From Vibrio mytili (GTDB lineage: Bacteria; Pseudomonadota; Gammaproteobacteria; Enterobacterales; Vibrionaceae): 64,000 bases of DNA. The position numbers were made by a program, and so were the translations under genes. Below are positions 7,030 through 16,159 of the stretch, in pieces. The notes below the pieces were generated by a model. The model saw only the letters and a program-made list of their open reading frames with translations. It ran no database searches and had not been told where the DNA came from. The first letter of the stretch is position 1. Every line of letters begins with the position of its first letter. The DNA lies in the NCBI RefSeq assembly GCF_000830505.1, contig NZ_JXOK01000049.1, positions 1-64,000 of the forward strand, written 5' to 3'.

Positions 7030-8603
7030 ATGCGTTCAACGAAAATCAAAGCGAGAGTCCCTATTTTAGGGATGCTAATAGGGACAACAATGGCTAGCCA
7101 GTTCGCTTTCGCCGCTCAGCTTCAACCTGGGCCAGAGCTACTGTACACACGCAAGAAGCATTCGCTCCTGATGCTGACTTTACCGCTAAGTGGACCCGTG
7201 CAGACGCACGCCAGCTCAAGCGTTTGTCTGACCCAATGGCAGGATCTCGTGAAAACTCGATGCCAGAGGAATACACGATGCCAAGCGTCCCTCAAGATTT
7301 TCCAGATATGTCTAACGAACAGGTTTGGGTATGGGACTCATGGCCTCTAACCGATGCGGATGCGAACCAATACAGCGTTAACGGGCAGGAAGTTATTTTT
7401 TCGCTCGTGGCCGATCGAAGTCTAGGTTTTGATGACCGTCATGTATTTGCGAAGATCGGTTACTTCTATCGTCCTGCGGGAATTCCAGCGGATCAGCGCC
7501 CTGAAAACGGTGGGTGGACTTACGGTGGTTTGATCTTTGATGAAGGCGTCACCGGACAAATTTTTGAGGATCAGTCCTTCAGCCATCAAACGCAGTGGTC
7601 TGGGTCTGCTCGTATTTTCCCAGGTGGCGAGGTTAAGCTTTTCTTTACTGATGTTGCGTTTTATCGTGATTCTGAAGGTAATGACATTAAGCCATATGAT
7701 CCGCGTATCGCGCTAAGTGTTGGTAAGATACACGCAAATAAAAATGGCGTGAAGTTCACGGGTTTCGATAAGGTGATTAACCTACTGGAAGCCGACGGAA
7801 CTTACTATCAGACCGCAGAACAAAACCCTTACTTTAACTTCCGTGATCCATTCACCTTTGAGGACCCTGCTCACCCAGGTGAAACGTTTATGGTATTTGA
7901 GGGTAACTCAGCAATGGAGAGGGGCTCTGCGAAGTGTACTGCGGAAGATCTTGGTTATCAGGTAGGAGACCCGTACGCTGAAACCGTCAGAGAAGTGAAT
8001 TCATCAGGTGCAACGTTCCAGATTGGTAATGTCGGTTTGGCGAGAGCGACCAATGAAGATCTGACTGAATGGGAGTTCTTACCACCGATTCTTTCAGCGA
8101 ACTGTGTAACCGATCAGACTGAACGACCTCAAATTTACCAGAAAGACGGTAAGTACTACCTATTCACTATCAGCCACAGCACGACTTTTGCAAACGGCAT
8201 TACCGGTCCTGAAGGGGTTTACGGCTTTGTCGGCAATGGCATTCGCAGTGATTACCAGCCGATGAACCAAGGCTCAGGTTTAGTCCTTGGTAATCCGACG
8301 AATTTGAACTTCTACCCAGGAACGCCGTTTGATCCGGACTACAACCAGCCAGCAGGCCACTTCCAGTCTTATTCACACTATGTGATGCCTGATGGTTTGA
8401 TCCAATCCTTCATTGATACGGTCGGTTTTAAAGAAAACTTTCGACGCGGTGGCACTTTGGCTCCTACCGTGAAAGTGCTTATTGATGGGGACACATCTGA
8501 AGTCGATTATTATTATGGTGCTAATGGATTGGGTGGTTGGGCTGATATTCCTGCCAACATAAACGTGAACCCGAGTGGTAAAAAGGAAAAAGCACTGAAA
8601 TAA
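7030..8603 (+). pseudogene. levansucrase (GH68), frameshifted after the signal peptide
   Basis: Secreted levansucrase, which would split sucrose and polymerise fructose into levan. Frame 1 from ATG 7030 gives a clean signal peptide (MRSTKIKARVPILG to QFAFA) and about 36 codons. The catalytic protein then continues one frame back (TVHTQEAFAPDADFTAKWTR), implying loss of one base around 7131-7140, probably GAGGCT to GAGCT. The GH68 triad is intact: Asp in VWDSW (7335), Asp in FRDPF (7845) and Glu in DQTERP (8121). An internal TTG at 7224 could start the domain but would lack export. No slippery heptamer is visible, so this is a real mutation or a sequence error, not obvious programmed frameshifting. 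Preceded by a c-di-GMP riboswitch. Confidence 0.85.
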
Positions 8604-8634
8604 CGAAGCAAAGTTATTTGTGTCATCGATTGGA

Positions 8635-8660
8635 GGAGCGGTTTTTCCGCTCCTTTATTA
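8635..8660 (+). terminator. terminator between levansucrase and levanase
   Basis: GGAGCGG and CCGCTCC arms with a TTTTT loop, followed by TTTATTAT. It lies 32 bp after the levansucrase stop and just before the levanase start, so levanase may depend on read-through or on its own signal. Confidence 0.75.
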
Positions 8661-8674
8661 TATTAAGAAGGGCT

Positions 8675-10305
8675 ATGCGATTTACTTATTTAAGGCCAGG
8701 GTTTAGACCTGCCGTTACGACTTTTCTTCTCGTTACATTATTAATACCAGACATTGCAAGTAGCGTACAACGTGTCGAAGACGGGCAGTTGTCTGTAGAA
8801 TCCTTACCATTTTCTTATCGTACGGAATGGGCTAATTATCGACCTGCAATACATATTACTCCTGAAAAACACTGGATGAACGATCCGCAACGCCCATTAC
8901 TGATCGATGGTATCTGGCACTACTACTATCTCTATAACGCTGACTATCCGCATGGAAATGGGACTGAGTGGTACCACATGACATCGAAAGACTTAGTGCA
9001 TTGGCAAGAGCATGGGGTTGCTATCCATAAATATAAAAATGGCCTTGGCGACATTCAAACCGGCAGTGCGGTGGTTGATGTGAACAATACCGCAGGTTTT
9101 GGTGCCGGGGCGGTTATCGCAATTGTGACTCAACAGCATGACGGTGTGCAGCGTCAGTCGCTATTTATTTCAACGGATGGTGGTTACCATTTTAAAGCGT
9201 ATGACGATAACCCGATTATGGATAACCCCGGAGCTGAACACTGGCGTGACCCAAAGATAGTCTGGGATGAGAAGCATCGTAAATGGATTATGGCGCTTGC
9301 TGAAGGAAATAAAATCGGATTCTATACCTCGCCAGACCTTAAGCGTTGGACGCATCAATCTGATTTCCATCGTAACGAGCTTGGTCTTCTCGAATGCCCT
9401 GATCTGTTTCAACTCTCCCTTGATGGCGATCCTAGTAAGACCCGATGGATACTAGCATCTGGAGCGAATGGGTTTAGAACGGGGAAAACAACAGGTACCG
9501 CTTATTGGGTTGGAAACTGGGATGGAAAACGGTTTATACCAGAAAAGAAAGAACCACAATGGCTAGACGCCGGTGCTGACTTTTATGCAATGGTATCCTG
9601 GGACGATACCCGCTTAGACACAACACCGGAGTTTAACTCTCGGTATGCGATTGGCTGGCTGAATAATTGGGCTTACGCCACGAACTTACCGACTAGACAA
9701 TGGTCTGGTGCTGCTGATTCAATCGTGCGTCAAATGAAGCTACAAACTGTGGATGGCGAGGCGATTCTTACGTCCAAGCTATTGAGGCTATCGCAGGACT
9801 AGAAGGCGATGCATATACTCGCTCGGCAGTGGATGTATTTGAAGCATCGCCAACGGTTTTCCCCAAGCCACTGTCTGATGCATACCGTCTCAGAGTTGAA
9901 CTTGATGCACACTCTGATGCGAGAGAGATTCAGTTTCGCCTAAAGGAAAAGGATGGGCATTTTGCCGTCGTTGGATACAACTTTGACGACAAAACCGTGT
10001 TTGTGCGGCGTGATAGTGATGCGATAGCAAGCTCAATGCCTAAAGAGTATCGAGCGGAGCGGTCTGCGGCGGTTCGCACTCTTAATGGCACGGTGAAACT
10101 GGACATCATTGTCGATACTTTTTCCGTTGAAGTCTTTGTCAATGATGGAGAGAGCGCATTATCAAATCTCATCTTTGGACTTCCAGGAAGTAATGCACTG
10201 TCTGCTGTATCAATCGGTGGCAACAGCGTACTCCGTCATTTACAACTTACCCCTCTAAAGGTTGCACCAGTTCAGCGATATAGCACTGGGCCATCATCTC
10301 AATAG
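8675..10305 (+). pseudogene. levanase / exo-fructosidase (GH32), frameshifted
   Basis: Secreted GH32 hydrolase that would release fructose from levan or sucrose. ATG 8675 follows AAGAAGGG and encodes a signal-like hydrophobic start (MRFTYLRPGFRP, then TTFLLVTLLIPDIASS). Catalytic motifs are present: WMNDPQRP (nucleophile Asp at 8882), HWRDPK (Asp at 9248) and LECPDLF (Glu at 9392). After DGEAILTSK the frame hits a stop at 9800. The remainder (EAIAGLEGDAYTRSAVDVFE and the C-terminal beta-sandwich) continues one frame back, implying loss of one base near 9778-9783 (CCT to CT). The catalytic domain is complete but the sandwich domain is separated. Levansucrase followed by levanase matches known lsdA-lsdB type pairs. 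Confidence 0.85.
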
Positions 10306-10502
10306 ATATTCTTAGTGATAGGAGTAAAAGCGTTTTATTCCTGTCATTAAAGTTGGCGTACTCGAACGAAGAGTTATTTCAAAGAATGATGACCTCTCAA
10401 TTTACACGGAATCTATAGTCGCATGAGTAACTTACTGCTATTCTCAACTAATGATTGAGAATCACGATGTGTATTTTTCTCGAAAAGTAGAAGAGGCTGA
10501 GT
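10306..10502 (+). other. leader region of the EAL gene
   Basis: A 197-bp gap with an imperfect hairpin at about 10317-10347 (TGATAGGAGTAAAA pairing with TTTTATTCCTGTCA) that may end the levanase transcript, though no T-run follows. The EAL gene probably has its own promoter here. Confidence 0.35.
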
Positions 10503-12017
10503 TTGAAAGCAAAAATCTTACTGAGTGGTATTTTTATACTGTCTTTACTCACGTCTCTGTTCAGTGCCATGCTATTTTCATATCAACTTCAGCAAGACGA
10601 GCAAGAAGACTTTACTGCTGATGTATTAGAATATACTGAAATGGTGACCGATCAGTTGGCTTCTGTTCTTTCTGCTACGGAACAGTTATCGGACTTTAAA
10701 TGCACCAAAGAGCATATCAACAAGCTTCGAGAGATCGCTCAGGTGAACTTGGAAGTTTTTGATGTCGGTTATATCGTTGATGATGAGGTATTTTGTACAG
10801 CAAATTGGGGAAAGATAACGCCAATAAAACTCCAAGCTCAAGATGTTGGCTCACAGAATGGCTATCGTTTTTACTCAAATGAGAAAAATCTTTATGATAT
10901 TTCCAACCACTATAATATCACGGCTAAAAATCATTTTTTCGCGGTAAACATCGCCATTTCTTACTCGCGCATGATTAAATCCACGCCTAACCACCCATTT
11001 AAAATTTACTCTAGTTCTAATAGTGGCTATATCTTTGATGAGTACACTTTCAAGCAAGTAAAAAGAGGCCCTCTTTCTTTAAGTTTGGAAACCAATCTTT
11101 GTAGTGAGAAATACGATTATTGTGTGAAGAGCTCAAACTCTAACGCAGGTCTTGCTCATTACAGTGGGAAAACCAAACAACTCATCCTTTTCTTGAGCAT
11201 TATTTTTGCTTATCTGGTTACTCACTTAGCAAAAATGGTGATGGTAAGTAATCAGTCCATTGAGTCGCGATTTAGGAAAGCACTAATTAACAAATCCTTA
11301 TTCATGGAGTACCAGCCCATCGTTGCGATCCAGGACGGTAAGATTATGGGGGTTGAAAGCTTGGTACGTTGGAAAGATGATGTATTTGGTTATGTACCAC
11401 CAGATCTGTTTATTGGAATTGCAGAAAAGCGCGGCTTATACCCTCAGCTTGCGCATTTCACTGCGAAGCGTTCCATCTCTGATATGGCACCGATATTGCG
11501 CGATAATCCACTGTTTTCGGTCGGAATTAATGTTGGGAGTTATGAAGTCTTAGATCATGGTTTCTTACTTTTTCTTGAGAAAGTTGCTAAAAAGCAACGG
11601 GTTAGACCTGAACAGATCAAAATAGAAATCACAGAAAGTATTGACGTTGCACTGGCTGATCTTACCGACTTTTCTAATCGAGCTCGTCAGTTAGGCTTCA
11701 TGGTGGTATTGGATGATTTCGGAACAGGTGTGTCCAATTTAGTTTGGCTAACTGAGGTTAACTTTGACTACATCAAGATTGACCGTGTATTCGTGAATGC
11801 ACTCAACTTTGATGTGAAAAAAGGTATGGTTAACTCAATCATGGAATTGATTGCAAATCTTGGCAGAGAGGTCGTGTTTGAAGGTGTAGAAACTGAGTAT
11901 GAATACCACATGATCAAAGAGCGCTGTAAGTATGGCTATGTGCAAGGATGGTTGTTTTATAAATCATTGCCATTCACTGAATTACAGTCTCTGCTCAAGT
12001 CCAAATCCTTAGATTGA
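10503..12017 (+). CDS. cyclic-di-GMP phosphodiesterase, CSS-motif plus EAL domain
   Basis: A 504-residue inner-membrane protein that should hydrolyse c-di-GMP. It has an N-terminal helix (about 5-25), a periplasmic CSS-motif domain (about 30-220) with cysteines able to form a disulfide (DFKCTKEHI, VFCTANWG), a second helix near 225-245, then a cytoplasmic EAL domain. The signature reads ESL rather than EAL at Glu285; the other catalytic motifs look complete (KIEITES, DDFGTG, IKIDR, EGVET, VQGW). The start is TTG with AGAGG 8 bp before it; the next in-frame Met would cut the first helix. In known CSS proteins the thiol state controls activity. It follows the levan genes and could lower the signal sensed by their riboswitch. 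Confidence 0.9.
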   Translation: MKAKILLSGIFILSLLTSLFSAMLFSYQLQQDEQEDFTADVLEYTEMVTDQLASVLSATEQLSDFKCTKEHINKLREIAQVNLEVFDVGYIVDDEVFCTANWGKITPIKLQAQDVGSQNGYRFYSNEKNLYDISNHYNITAKNHFFAVNIAISYSRMIKSTPNHPFKIYSSSNSGYIFDEYTFKQVKRGPLSLSLETNLCSEKYDYCVKSSNSNAGLAHYSGKTKQLILFLSIIFAYLVTHLAKMVMVSNQSIESRFRKALINKSLFMEYQPIVAIQDGKIMGVESLVRWKDDVFGYVPPDLFIGIAEKRGLYPQLAHFTAKRSISDMAPILRDNPLFSVGINVGSYEVLDHGFLLFLEKVAKKQRVRPEQIKIEITESIDVALADLTDFSNRARQLGFMVVLDDFGTGVSNLVWLTEVNFDYIKIDRVFVNALNFDVKKGMVNSIMELIANLGREVVFEGVETEYEYHMIKERCKYGYVQGWLFYKSLPFTELQSLLKSKSLD

Positions 12018-12039
12018 AACGTTGCAGGTCGTGTTAGTT

Positions 12040-12061
12040 GAGCTCGGTATTCACCGAGCTC
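12040..12061. terminator. hairpin between convergent EAL and decarboxylase genes
   Basis: Perfect 9-bp arms GAGCTCGGT / ACCGAGCTC with an ATTC loop, 23 bp after the EAL stop and 11 bp after the decarboxylase stop on the other strand. T-runs are weak on both sides. Confidence 0.6.
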
Positions 12062-12071
12062 TGATAAAAAT

Positions 12072-13271
12072 TTAACCAAATAGACGCTGGTCGTTATCTT
12101 CGCGCTCATTAATCACAATGGTCTGCGCACGTTTGAAAAAGTTAAAATCGGTTGCGGTTGCACTGGTGTATGCCCCCATCATGCGACCGATAACCAAGTC
12201 ACCGTTCTCAAGCTTCGGTAACATGACGTTTTCTGCAATGACATCAATGCTGTCGCAAGTTGGGCCAGACAATACACTAGGGTAGTGTTCCCTGTCGTGG
12301 TTTAACGTTACCAGTGGGTATTGCGCATCGTCAAACATCAAACCACTAAAAGAACCATAAATACCATCGTCTAGGTAGTACCACATTTGTCCTTCACGCT
12401 CTGCTTGTCCCATTACTGACGCTACACTGGTTACAGCGGCTGCGACGATAAAGCGGCCTGGCTCTGCAATAACGTGGACGGTTTCAGGTAGTTCATTAAG
12501 CGCTTCGTTAATTGGTACACAGAAGTCCGCGATTGGCATGGCTTGTTCTGTATACGTCACAGGGAATCCACCACCAATATCCAATGTGCTTAGCGCTGGC
12601 AAACCGCGTTCAACGACTTCAGCCATGACTTGTTTACAAGTACGAATCGCGTCCACGTATTTTTGTGGGTTCATCGTTTGAGAACCGACATGGAATGACA
12701 ATCCTTTGATGCGAATATTCCACGCTTGAGCCGTTTCGATAATGTTTAATGCTTGCTCAGGAGCGCAACCGAACTTTTTCGACAGATCGGCGAATACGTC
12801 AGAGTTGCGAAAACTCAGGCGAACAAGCAGCTCGACATCATCTCGGTACGCTTTGAATTTCTCTAGCTCGTTCAAGTTGTCGACAACAAATACATTGCAG
12901 CCATAAGCTAATGCATCGCGAATATCACGATCACGTTTGATAGGGTGCGTATGAATGGTGCGCTCTGCTGGTACCCCTTGTTGTTTCACCAAATCGACTT
13001 CACCAGACGTTGCTAAATCAAAGCATGCACCTTCTTCCAATAGCGTGTTGACTACGCTTGGATGGGGCAGAGGTTTTAGCGCGAAGTGCAGAGTTACGTT
13101 TGGTAACGCTTGGTTCAATGCTCGGTATTGCTGACGAACCACATCACAATCAAGCATAAGCAATGGTGCACCAAACTGCTCAACCGATGTTTGAATAAGA
13201 TCAACGGCTTCTGCAGGAAGTGCTGGAGAAGAAAAAGATTGAAAACCAAGTACAGACGCAGAATGAGCCAT
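12072..13271 (-). CDS. lysine/ornithine decarboxylase (fold III, PLP)
   Basis: A 399-residue PLP enzyme of the alanine-racemase fold that decarboxylates ornithine and/or lysine to putrescine or cadaverine. The PLP lysine is Lys66 in LHFALKPLPHP. Other motifs are DLATSGEVDL, SFHVGSQ, LDIGGGFPV, the phosphate-binding EPGRF, and SGPTCDSID with the catalytic Cys339. This matches the Vibrio dual-specificity lysine/ornithine decarboxylase type. It is a single gene, with DUF805 in the same direction upstream across a 354-bp gap. Polyamines are strong biofilm signals in vibrios, so its location beside a c-di-GMP gene may be relevant, but that is inference. Confidence 0.9.
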   Translation of the reverse strand: MAHSASVLGFQSFSSPALPAEAVDLIQTSVEQFGAPLLMLDCDVVRQQYRALNQALPNVTLHFALKPLPHPSVVNTLLEEGACFDLATSGEVDLVKQQGVPAERTIHTHPIKRDRDIRDALAYGCNVFVVDNLNELEKFKAYRDDVELLVRLSFRNSDVFADLSKKFGCAPEQALNIIETAQAWNIRIKGLSFHVGSQTMNPQKYVDAIRTCKQVMAEVVERGLPALSTLDIGGGFPVTYTEQAMPIADFCVPINEALNELPETVHVIAEPGRFIVAAAVTSVASVMGQAEREGQMWYYLDDGIYGSFSGLMFDDAQYPLVTLNHDREHYPSVLSGPTCDSIDVIAENVMLPKLENGDLVIGRMMGAYTSATATDFNFFKRAQTIVINEREDNDQRLFG

Positions 13272-13352
13272 AGCAAACCTCCAAAGTTAAAAAGCACTTT
13301 TCATGGATGATGTGATGAAAAGTGGAGCGTCAATAAAAGCGGGTTACCGCCA

Positions 13353-13550
13353 TCAAAGAAACTCTTGGATAGTTGCTCTATCGCCTTGCCACAAAACTGC
13401 TGTGATGTACTCGGATTGGCTATCATCAAGAAGCAGCGTGATATTAAGGTCATCTATTTTTGTGCGCAATAAAAAATGCAGCAAAGAAAGAAGAAGTTTT
13501 TTATCGTAAAGATTAGGTTTTTTGATGATAAATTTGTGTTCTAAAATCAA
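13353..13550 (-). CDS. doubtful small ORF, 65 residues
   Basis: A TTG-initiated frame encoding an amphipathic sequence (KPNLYDKKLLLSLLHFLL, then LLLDDSQSEYITAVLWQGD). The composition is protein-like, but its start sits directly on the DUF805 terminator hairpin with no ribosome site. I recognise no family. Confidence 0.22.
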   Translation of the reverse strand: MILEHKFIIKKPNLYDKKLLLSLLHFLLRTKIDDLNITLLLDDSQSEYITAVLWQGDRATIQEFL

Positions 13551-13576
13551 ACACGGCTCAACAAAATGAGCCGTGT
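13551..13576 (-). terminator. terminator of the DUF805 gene
   Basis: Perfect 10-bp arms ACACGGCTCA / TGAGCCGTGT around an ACAAAA loop, 50 bp after the DUF805 stop on the minus strand. The bases following it on that strand are moderately T-rich. Confidence 0.6.
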
Positions 13577-13625
13577 GTGATGTCGATGGTTGAACTCAGC
13601 GACCTAAAGGTCCGAAATAGGCGTG

Positions 13626-13985
13626 TTAAGCCTGCACACCGTCTGAGTTTTTAGGATCTGAGCCATATTGATTGTTGCCTGATTCACCGTCTGTTGCAGC
13701 AAATACCAGCAGAACAATTAAACCAATAAAAGGAATAAGTCCAATCAGTGCCCACCATCCTGTACGACCAATGTCATGCAATCGGCGAACGGTGAGGGCA
13801 ATACTCGGAATCAATACCGCTAAACCATAAAGACCACCGATGATAGTTGTGCCTAGTAAGCCGTCAACAATGCCAAGTGCCAAAGAGATAAGTAGGTTGA
13901 ATAAAAAGAACATCCAATACTCTTTTCTTCGCGCTCGTCCATTAAAAACGGCGTATTTCTTTAATACACTGATATACCAATCCAT
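13626..13985 (-). CDS. DUF805 family inner-membrane protein
   Basis: A 119-residue membrane protein of the DUF805 (YhaH/YiiR-like) family. It starts MDWYISVLKKYAVFNGRARR, the standard family N-terminus, and has three hydrophobic helices with the conserved RRLHDIGRTGWW loop. I chose the ATG at 13985, which has AAGGA upstream; a longer frame would add 18 atypical residues. The molecular function is not known for this family. It stands alone between a decarboxylase and a MITE. Confidence 0.85.
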   Translation of the reverse strand: MDWYISVLKKYAVFNGRARRKEYWMFFLFNLLISLALGIVDGLLGTTIIGGLYGLAVLIPSIALTVRRLHDIGRTGWWALIGLIPFIGLIVLLVFAATDGESGNNQYGSDPKNSDGVQA

Positions 13986-14190
13986 TTGTTTTTCCTTGTC
14001 ATGATCATAAAGTCGATAACGAATCCCCAATAACGTCAAGGTGTAGAAAGAACGATTAGTAAATCAACACCTTGACGGTTTTTGGATATTACATTCATTA
14101 TGACACAGTGTGAATAACCATGCCGTAGATCGCACTCGACAACGTAAAAGACGAAACGTGTTTTTATGATCTCAGTGTCTGTTTTGCTCT

Positions 14191-14475
14191 CTAGGGTCTG
14201 TTGACGTTTCGTGGTTAAATTTTGTTCGGATGGGGACGCCTAGTCAAAAGCGTTTTAATCGCGGCGAGAGGTTTGTAGCCTAGTCATTCTAAGCAAAACA
14301 CCTCTCAACAAAGAGTAAAACGCTTTTAGCCGAACCCTTCGGGCAGCGTTTGTGTCTCCTTTCTACTGCGTTATCGGCTTATCAGGTAGGGCAACTACAT
14401 TTCAAAGCCTCTGCCTTGTATAAAGAATCCACAAACTGCTGCAAAAATCATCTCGAAACGTCAACAGACCCTAGG
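14191..14475. mobile_element. 285-bp MITE with 21-bp perfect inverted repeats
   Basis: The ends at 14191-14211 and 14455-14475 are exact reverse complements (outer bases CTAG, then GGTCTGTTGACGTTTCG). CTAG on both sides fits a YTAR-type 4-bp target duplication as made by IS5-group transposases. Inside there is no gene but strong nested pairing: 14246-14257 with 14316-14327 (AAAAGCGTTTTA), and GAGAGGT at 14266 with ACCTCTC at 14300. It is a non-autonomous element that ends 6 bp after the dienelactone hydrolase stop and may affect that mRNA's end. Confidence 0.8.
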
Positions 14476-14481
14476 TTGGTT

Positions 14482-15231
14482 TTACATCTGAGTGTTGGCC
14501 GATAGAAAGCTGGAAAAGGCTTGCCAAGATTTTTCATCCGCGTCTTTACGATAGCGGTCGGATCCCCAAACGGTAAACGCGTGAGGGGCACCACCATAGG
14601 TGATCATTTCATGCGGGATCTTGGTTTCTTCCAACTCTGAAGCCAGCTGGGCGAAGTCTGCCATAGTAATGGCTGTGTCAGCGGTGCCATGTAGAATTAA
14701 CAGCGGAGATGTCGTCTTTGAATAGTCTTGTCCGTCTGGTGTGCTAAGACCGCCATGAAAGGTGACAAAGCCACGTGCGTTCATCCCAGCGCGGGCGGAT
14801 TCCAGCACTGCTGCGCCGCCAAAGCAATAACCCATGACCACGGTGTTGTCTAAATTCCCGCCCAGTTTACCGGCTTCTGCTAGGCTTGCATTCATCAAGC
14901 TTCTAAGTTTGTTTCTGTCTTTATAAAGCTCACCCGTATGTTGTCTTTTGTCTTCAACTTTGGTCGGTCTTACACCTTTACCAAAGAGATCGGCTGCGAA
15001 AACGTTGTAGCCCATTTTATTGAGCATTTCTGCCCGTTTTTGTTCATAGTCGGTCAAACCGTCCCAATCGTGGATGAGTAATACTAGTGGGGCTTTATCA
15101 TCGACTTTGGCCCAATAACCTTCGTAAGCCTCACCATCGACTTGGTAAGTTATGTTTTGTCCAGCAAGGACTGACGCGCTACCGAGCGTCGCGAGAACTG
15201 CCAATCCAACATGTTTCATTTTCATACTCAT
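14482..15231 (-). CDS. periplasmic dienelactone hydrolase family protein
   Basis: A 249-residue alpha/beta hydrolase with a signal peptide (start MSMKMKHVGLAVLATLGSA, predicted cleavage after VLA). The catalytic triad of the dienelactone hydrolase family is visible: Cys136 in GYCFGG, Asp185 in HGTADTA and His217 in GAPHAF. The true substrate is unknown; export makes a role in classical chloroaromatic breakdown unlikely. It is probably monocistronic. A MITE abuts its 3' end. Confidence 0.85.
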   Translation of the reverse strand: MSMKMKHVGLAVLATLGSASVLAGQNITYQVDGEAYEGYWAKVDDKAPLVLLIHDWDGLTDYEQKRAEMLNKMGYNVFAADLFGKGVRPTKVEDKRQHTGELYKDRNKLRSLMNASLAEAGKLGGNLDNTVVMGYCFGGAAVLESARAGMNARGFVTFHGGLSTPDGQDYSKTTSPLLILHGTADTAITMADFAQLASELEETKIPHEMITYGGAPHAFTVWGSDRYRKDADEKSWQAFSSFLSANTQM

Positions 15232-15330
15232 TCCTTTTTGTATTACTTTGCAGGGTACTCTCGAAGCTTAGTACATGCTCAGAAAGGGATAAAAATAATG
15301 ATGAGCAGTTTTGTTACGGATGTTGTCGAC

Positions 15331-15355
15331 AAAAAAGGCGACACACGGTCGCCTT
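15331..15355 (-). terminator. terminator of the siderophore transport operon
   Basis: Eight-bp perfect arms (AAGGCGAC / GTCGCCTT) with an ACACG loop, followed on the minus strand by six T. It lies 32 bp after the ATPase stop. Confidence 0.8.
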
Positions 15356-15386
15356 CCATTTCATTGTTGGCATTGTCATGCGGGAA

Positions 15387-16148
15387 TTAACGCCGATAGT
15401 ACAACGAAATAAGTTTGCCATTGAGTTCTTGAACACTGAATGGAATTTCGTAAATATCACTCAATACCGCTTCATCAATCACTTCGTTTACGCTGCCTGC
15501 TTTGATCACTTCACCCAGTTTCATCGCGACGATATGGTCTGAATAACAGGACGCGAAGTTGATATCATGAATCACAATTACGACGGCTTTATTGTTGCGT
15601 TCAGCGAGTTTTTGCAACGTGCTCATGATGTCGACCGAGTGTTTAATATCGAGGTTGTTCAGTGGTTCATCTAAGAAAATATAGTCCGTGTCTTGGGCGA
15701 CTACCATGGCGATAAATGCCATTTGACGCTGGCCACCAGAAAGCTGGTCAATAAAACGATCGTGTAAGTGATCAATCTCTAGTTGCTGCATGGACTCATT
15801 GATAATGCGATTATCCTCTTCGGTCAAACGACCTTGCGAATAGGGGAATCGTCCAAACGCTACCAAGTCCCGCACGGTAAAACGCATATTGATGTTGTTG
15901 GACTGACGCAAAACAGACAGACGTTTGGCGAGGTCTTCTGTGTCCCACTGGTCTAGCGGTTTGTCGCCGATCACGACCGTACCTGCATCGCTCTCTGTTA
16001 GACGACTTGCCATCGAAAGCAGGGTACTTTTCCCGGCACCATTAGGACCGATGATACTGGTGACTTTTCCAAGAGGAAAAAGGGCATCCGCATTTTTTAC
16101 CACGTATTTTTCATTGTATTGTTTACTTAAACCTTGAATACGGATCAT
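15387..16148 (-). CDS. vctC: ferric-siderophore ABC transporter ATPase (VctC-like)
   Basis: A 253-residue ATP-binding subunit of a FecCDE-type iron importer. Walker A GPNGAGKST, signature LSGGQRQ, Walker B YIFLDEP and the switch histidine in VIHDINF are all present. I chose ATG 16148 (start MIRIQGLSKQYN), preceded by AAAGG; a GTG three codons earlier is possible. It is the last gene of a four-gene operon, 11 bp after the permease stop. Gene order (binding protein, permease, permease, ATPase) matches V. cholerae vctPDGC for catechol siderophores; the symbol rests on this order and family. Confidence 0.85.
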   Translation of the reverse strand: MIRIQGLSKQYNEKYVVKNADALFPLGKVTSIIGPNGAGKSTLLSMASRLTESDAGTVVIGDKPLDQWDTEDLAKRLSVLRQSNNINMRFTVRDLVAFGRFPYSQGRLTEEDNRIINESMQQLEIDHLHDRFIDQLSGGQRQMAFIAMVVAQDTDYIFLDEPLNNLDIKHSVDIMSTLQKLAERNNKAVVIVIHDINFASCYSDHIVAMKLGEVIKAGSVNEVIDEAVLSDIYEIPFSVQELNGKLISLYYRR

Positions 16149-16159
16149 GAGATACACCT

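Larger units (their letters stand above)
13272..13625. other. gap between decarboxylase and DUF805 gene
   Basis: Contains the decarboxylase promoter region, a DUF805 terminator at 13551, and a weak 65-codon minus-strand frame listed separately. Nothing else is recognised. Confidence 0.4.

Noticed and set aside
7131..7140. Programmed -1 frameshifting in levansucrase
   Set aside because: No slippery heptamer or downstream pseudoknot is evident, and this is not known for GH68 genes.
7224..7300. Internal TTG as the true levansucrase start
   Set aside because: The open frame extends upstream of it with family-typical residues and it would yield a non-exported enzyme; a frameshift explains the pattern better.
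14191..14475. Integron attC (VCR-like) site
   Set aside because: The ends are long perfect inverted repeats with CTAG borders and there is no attC core (GTTRRRY) pair or cassette array.
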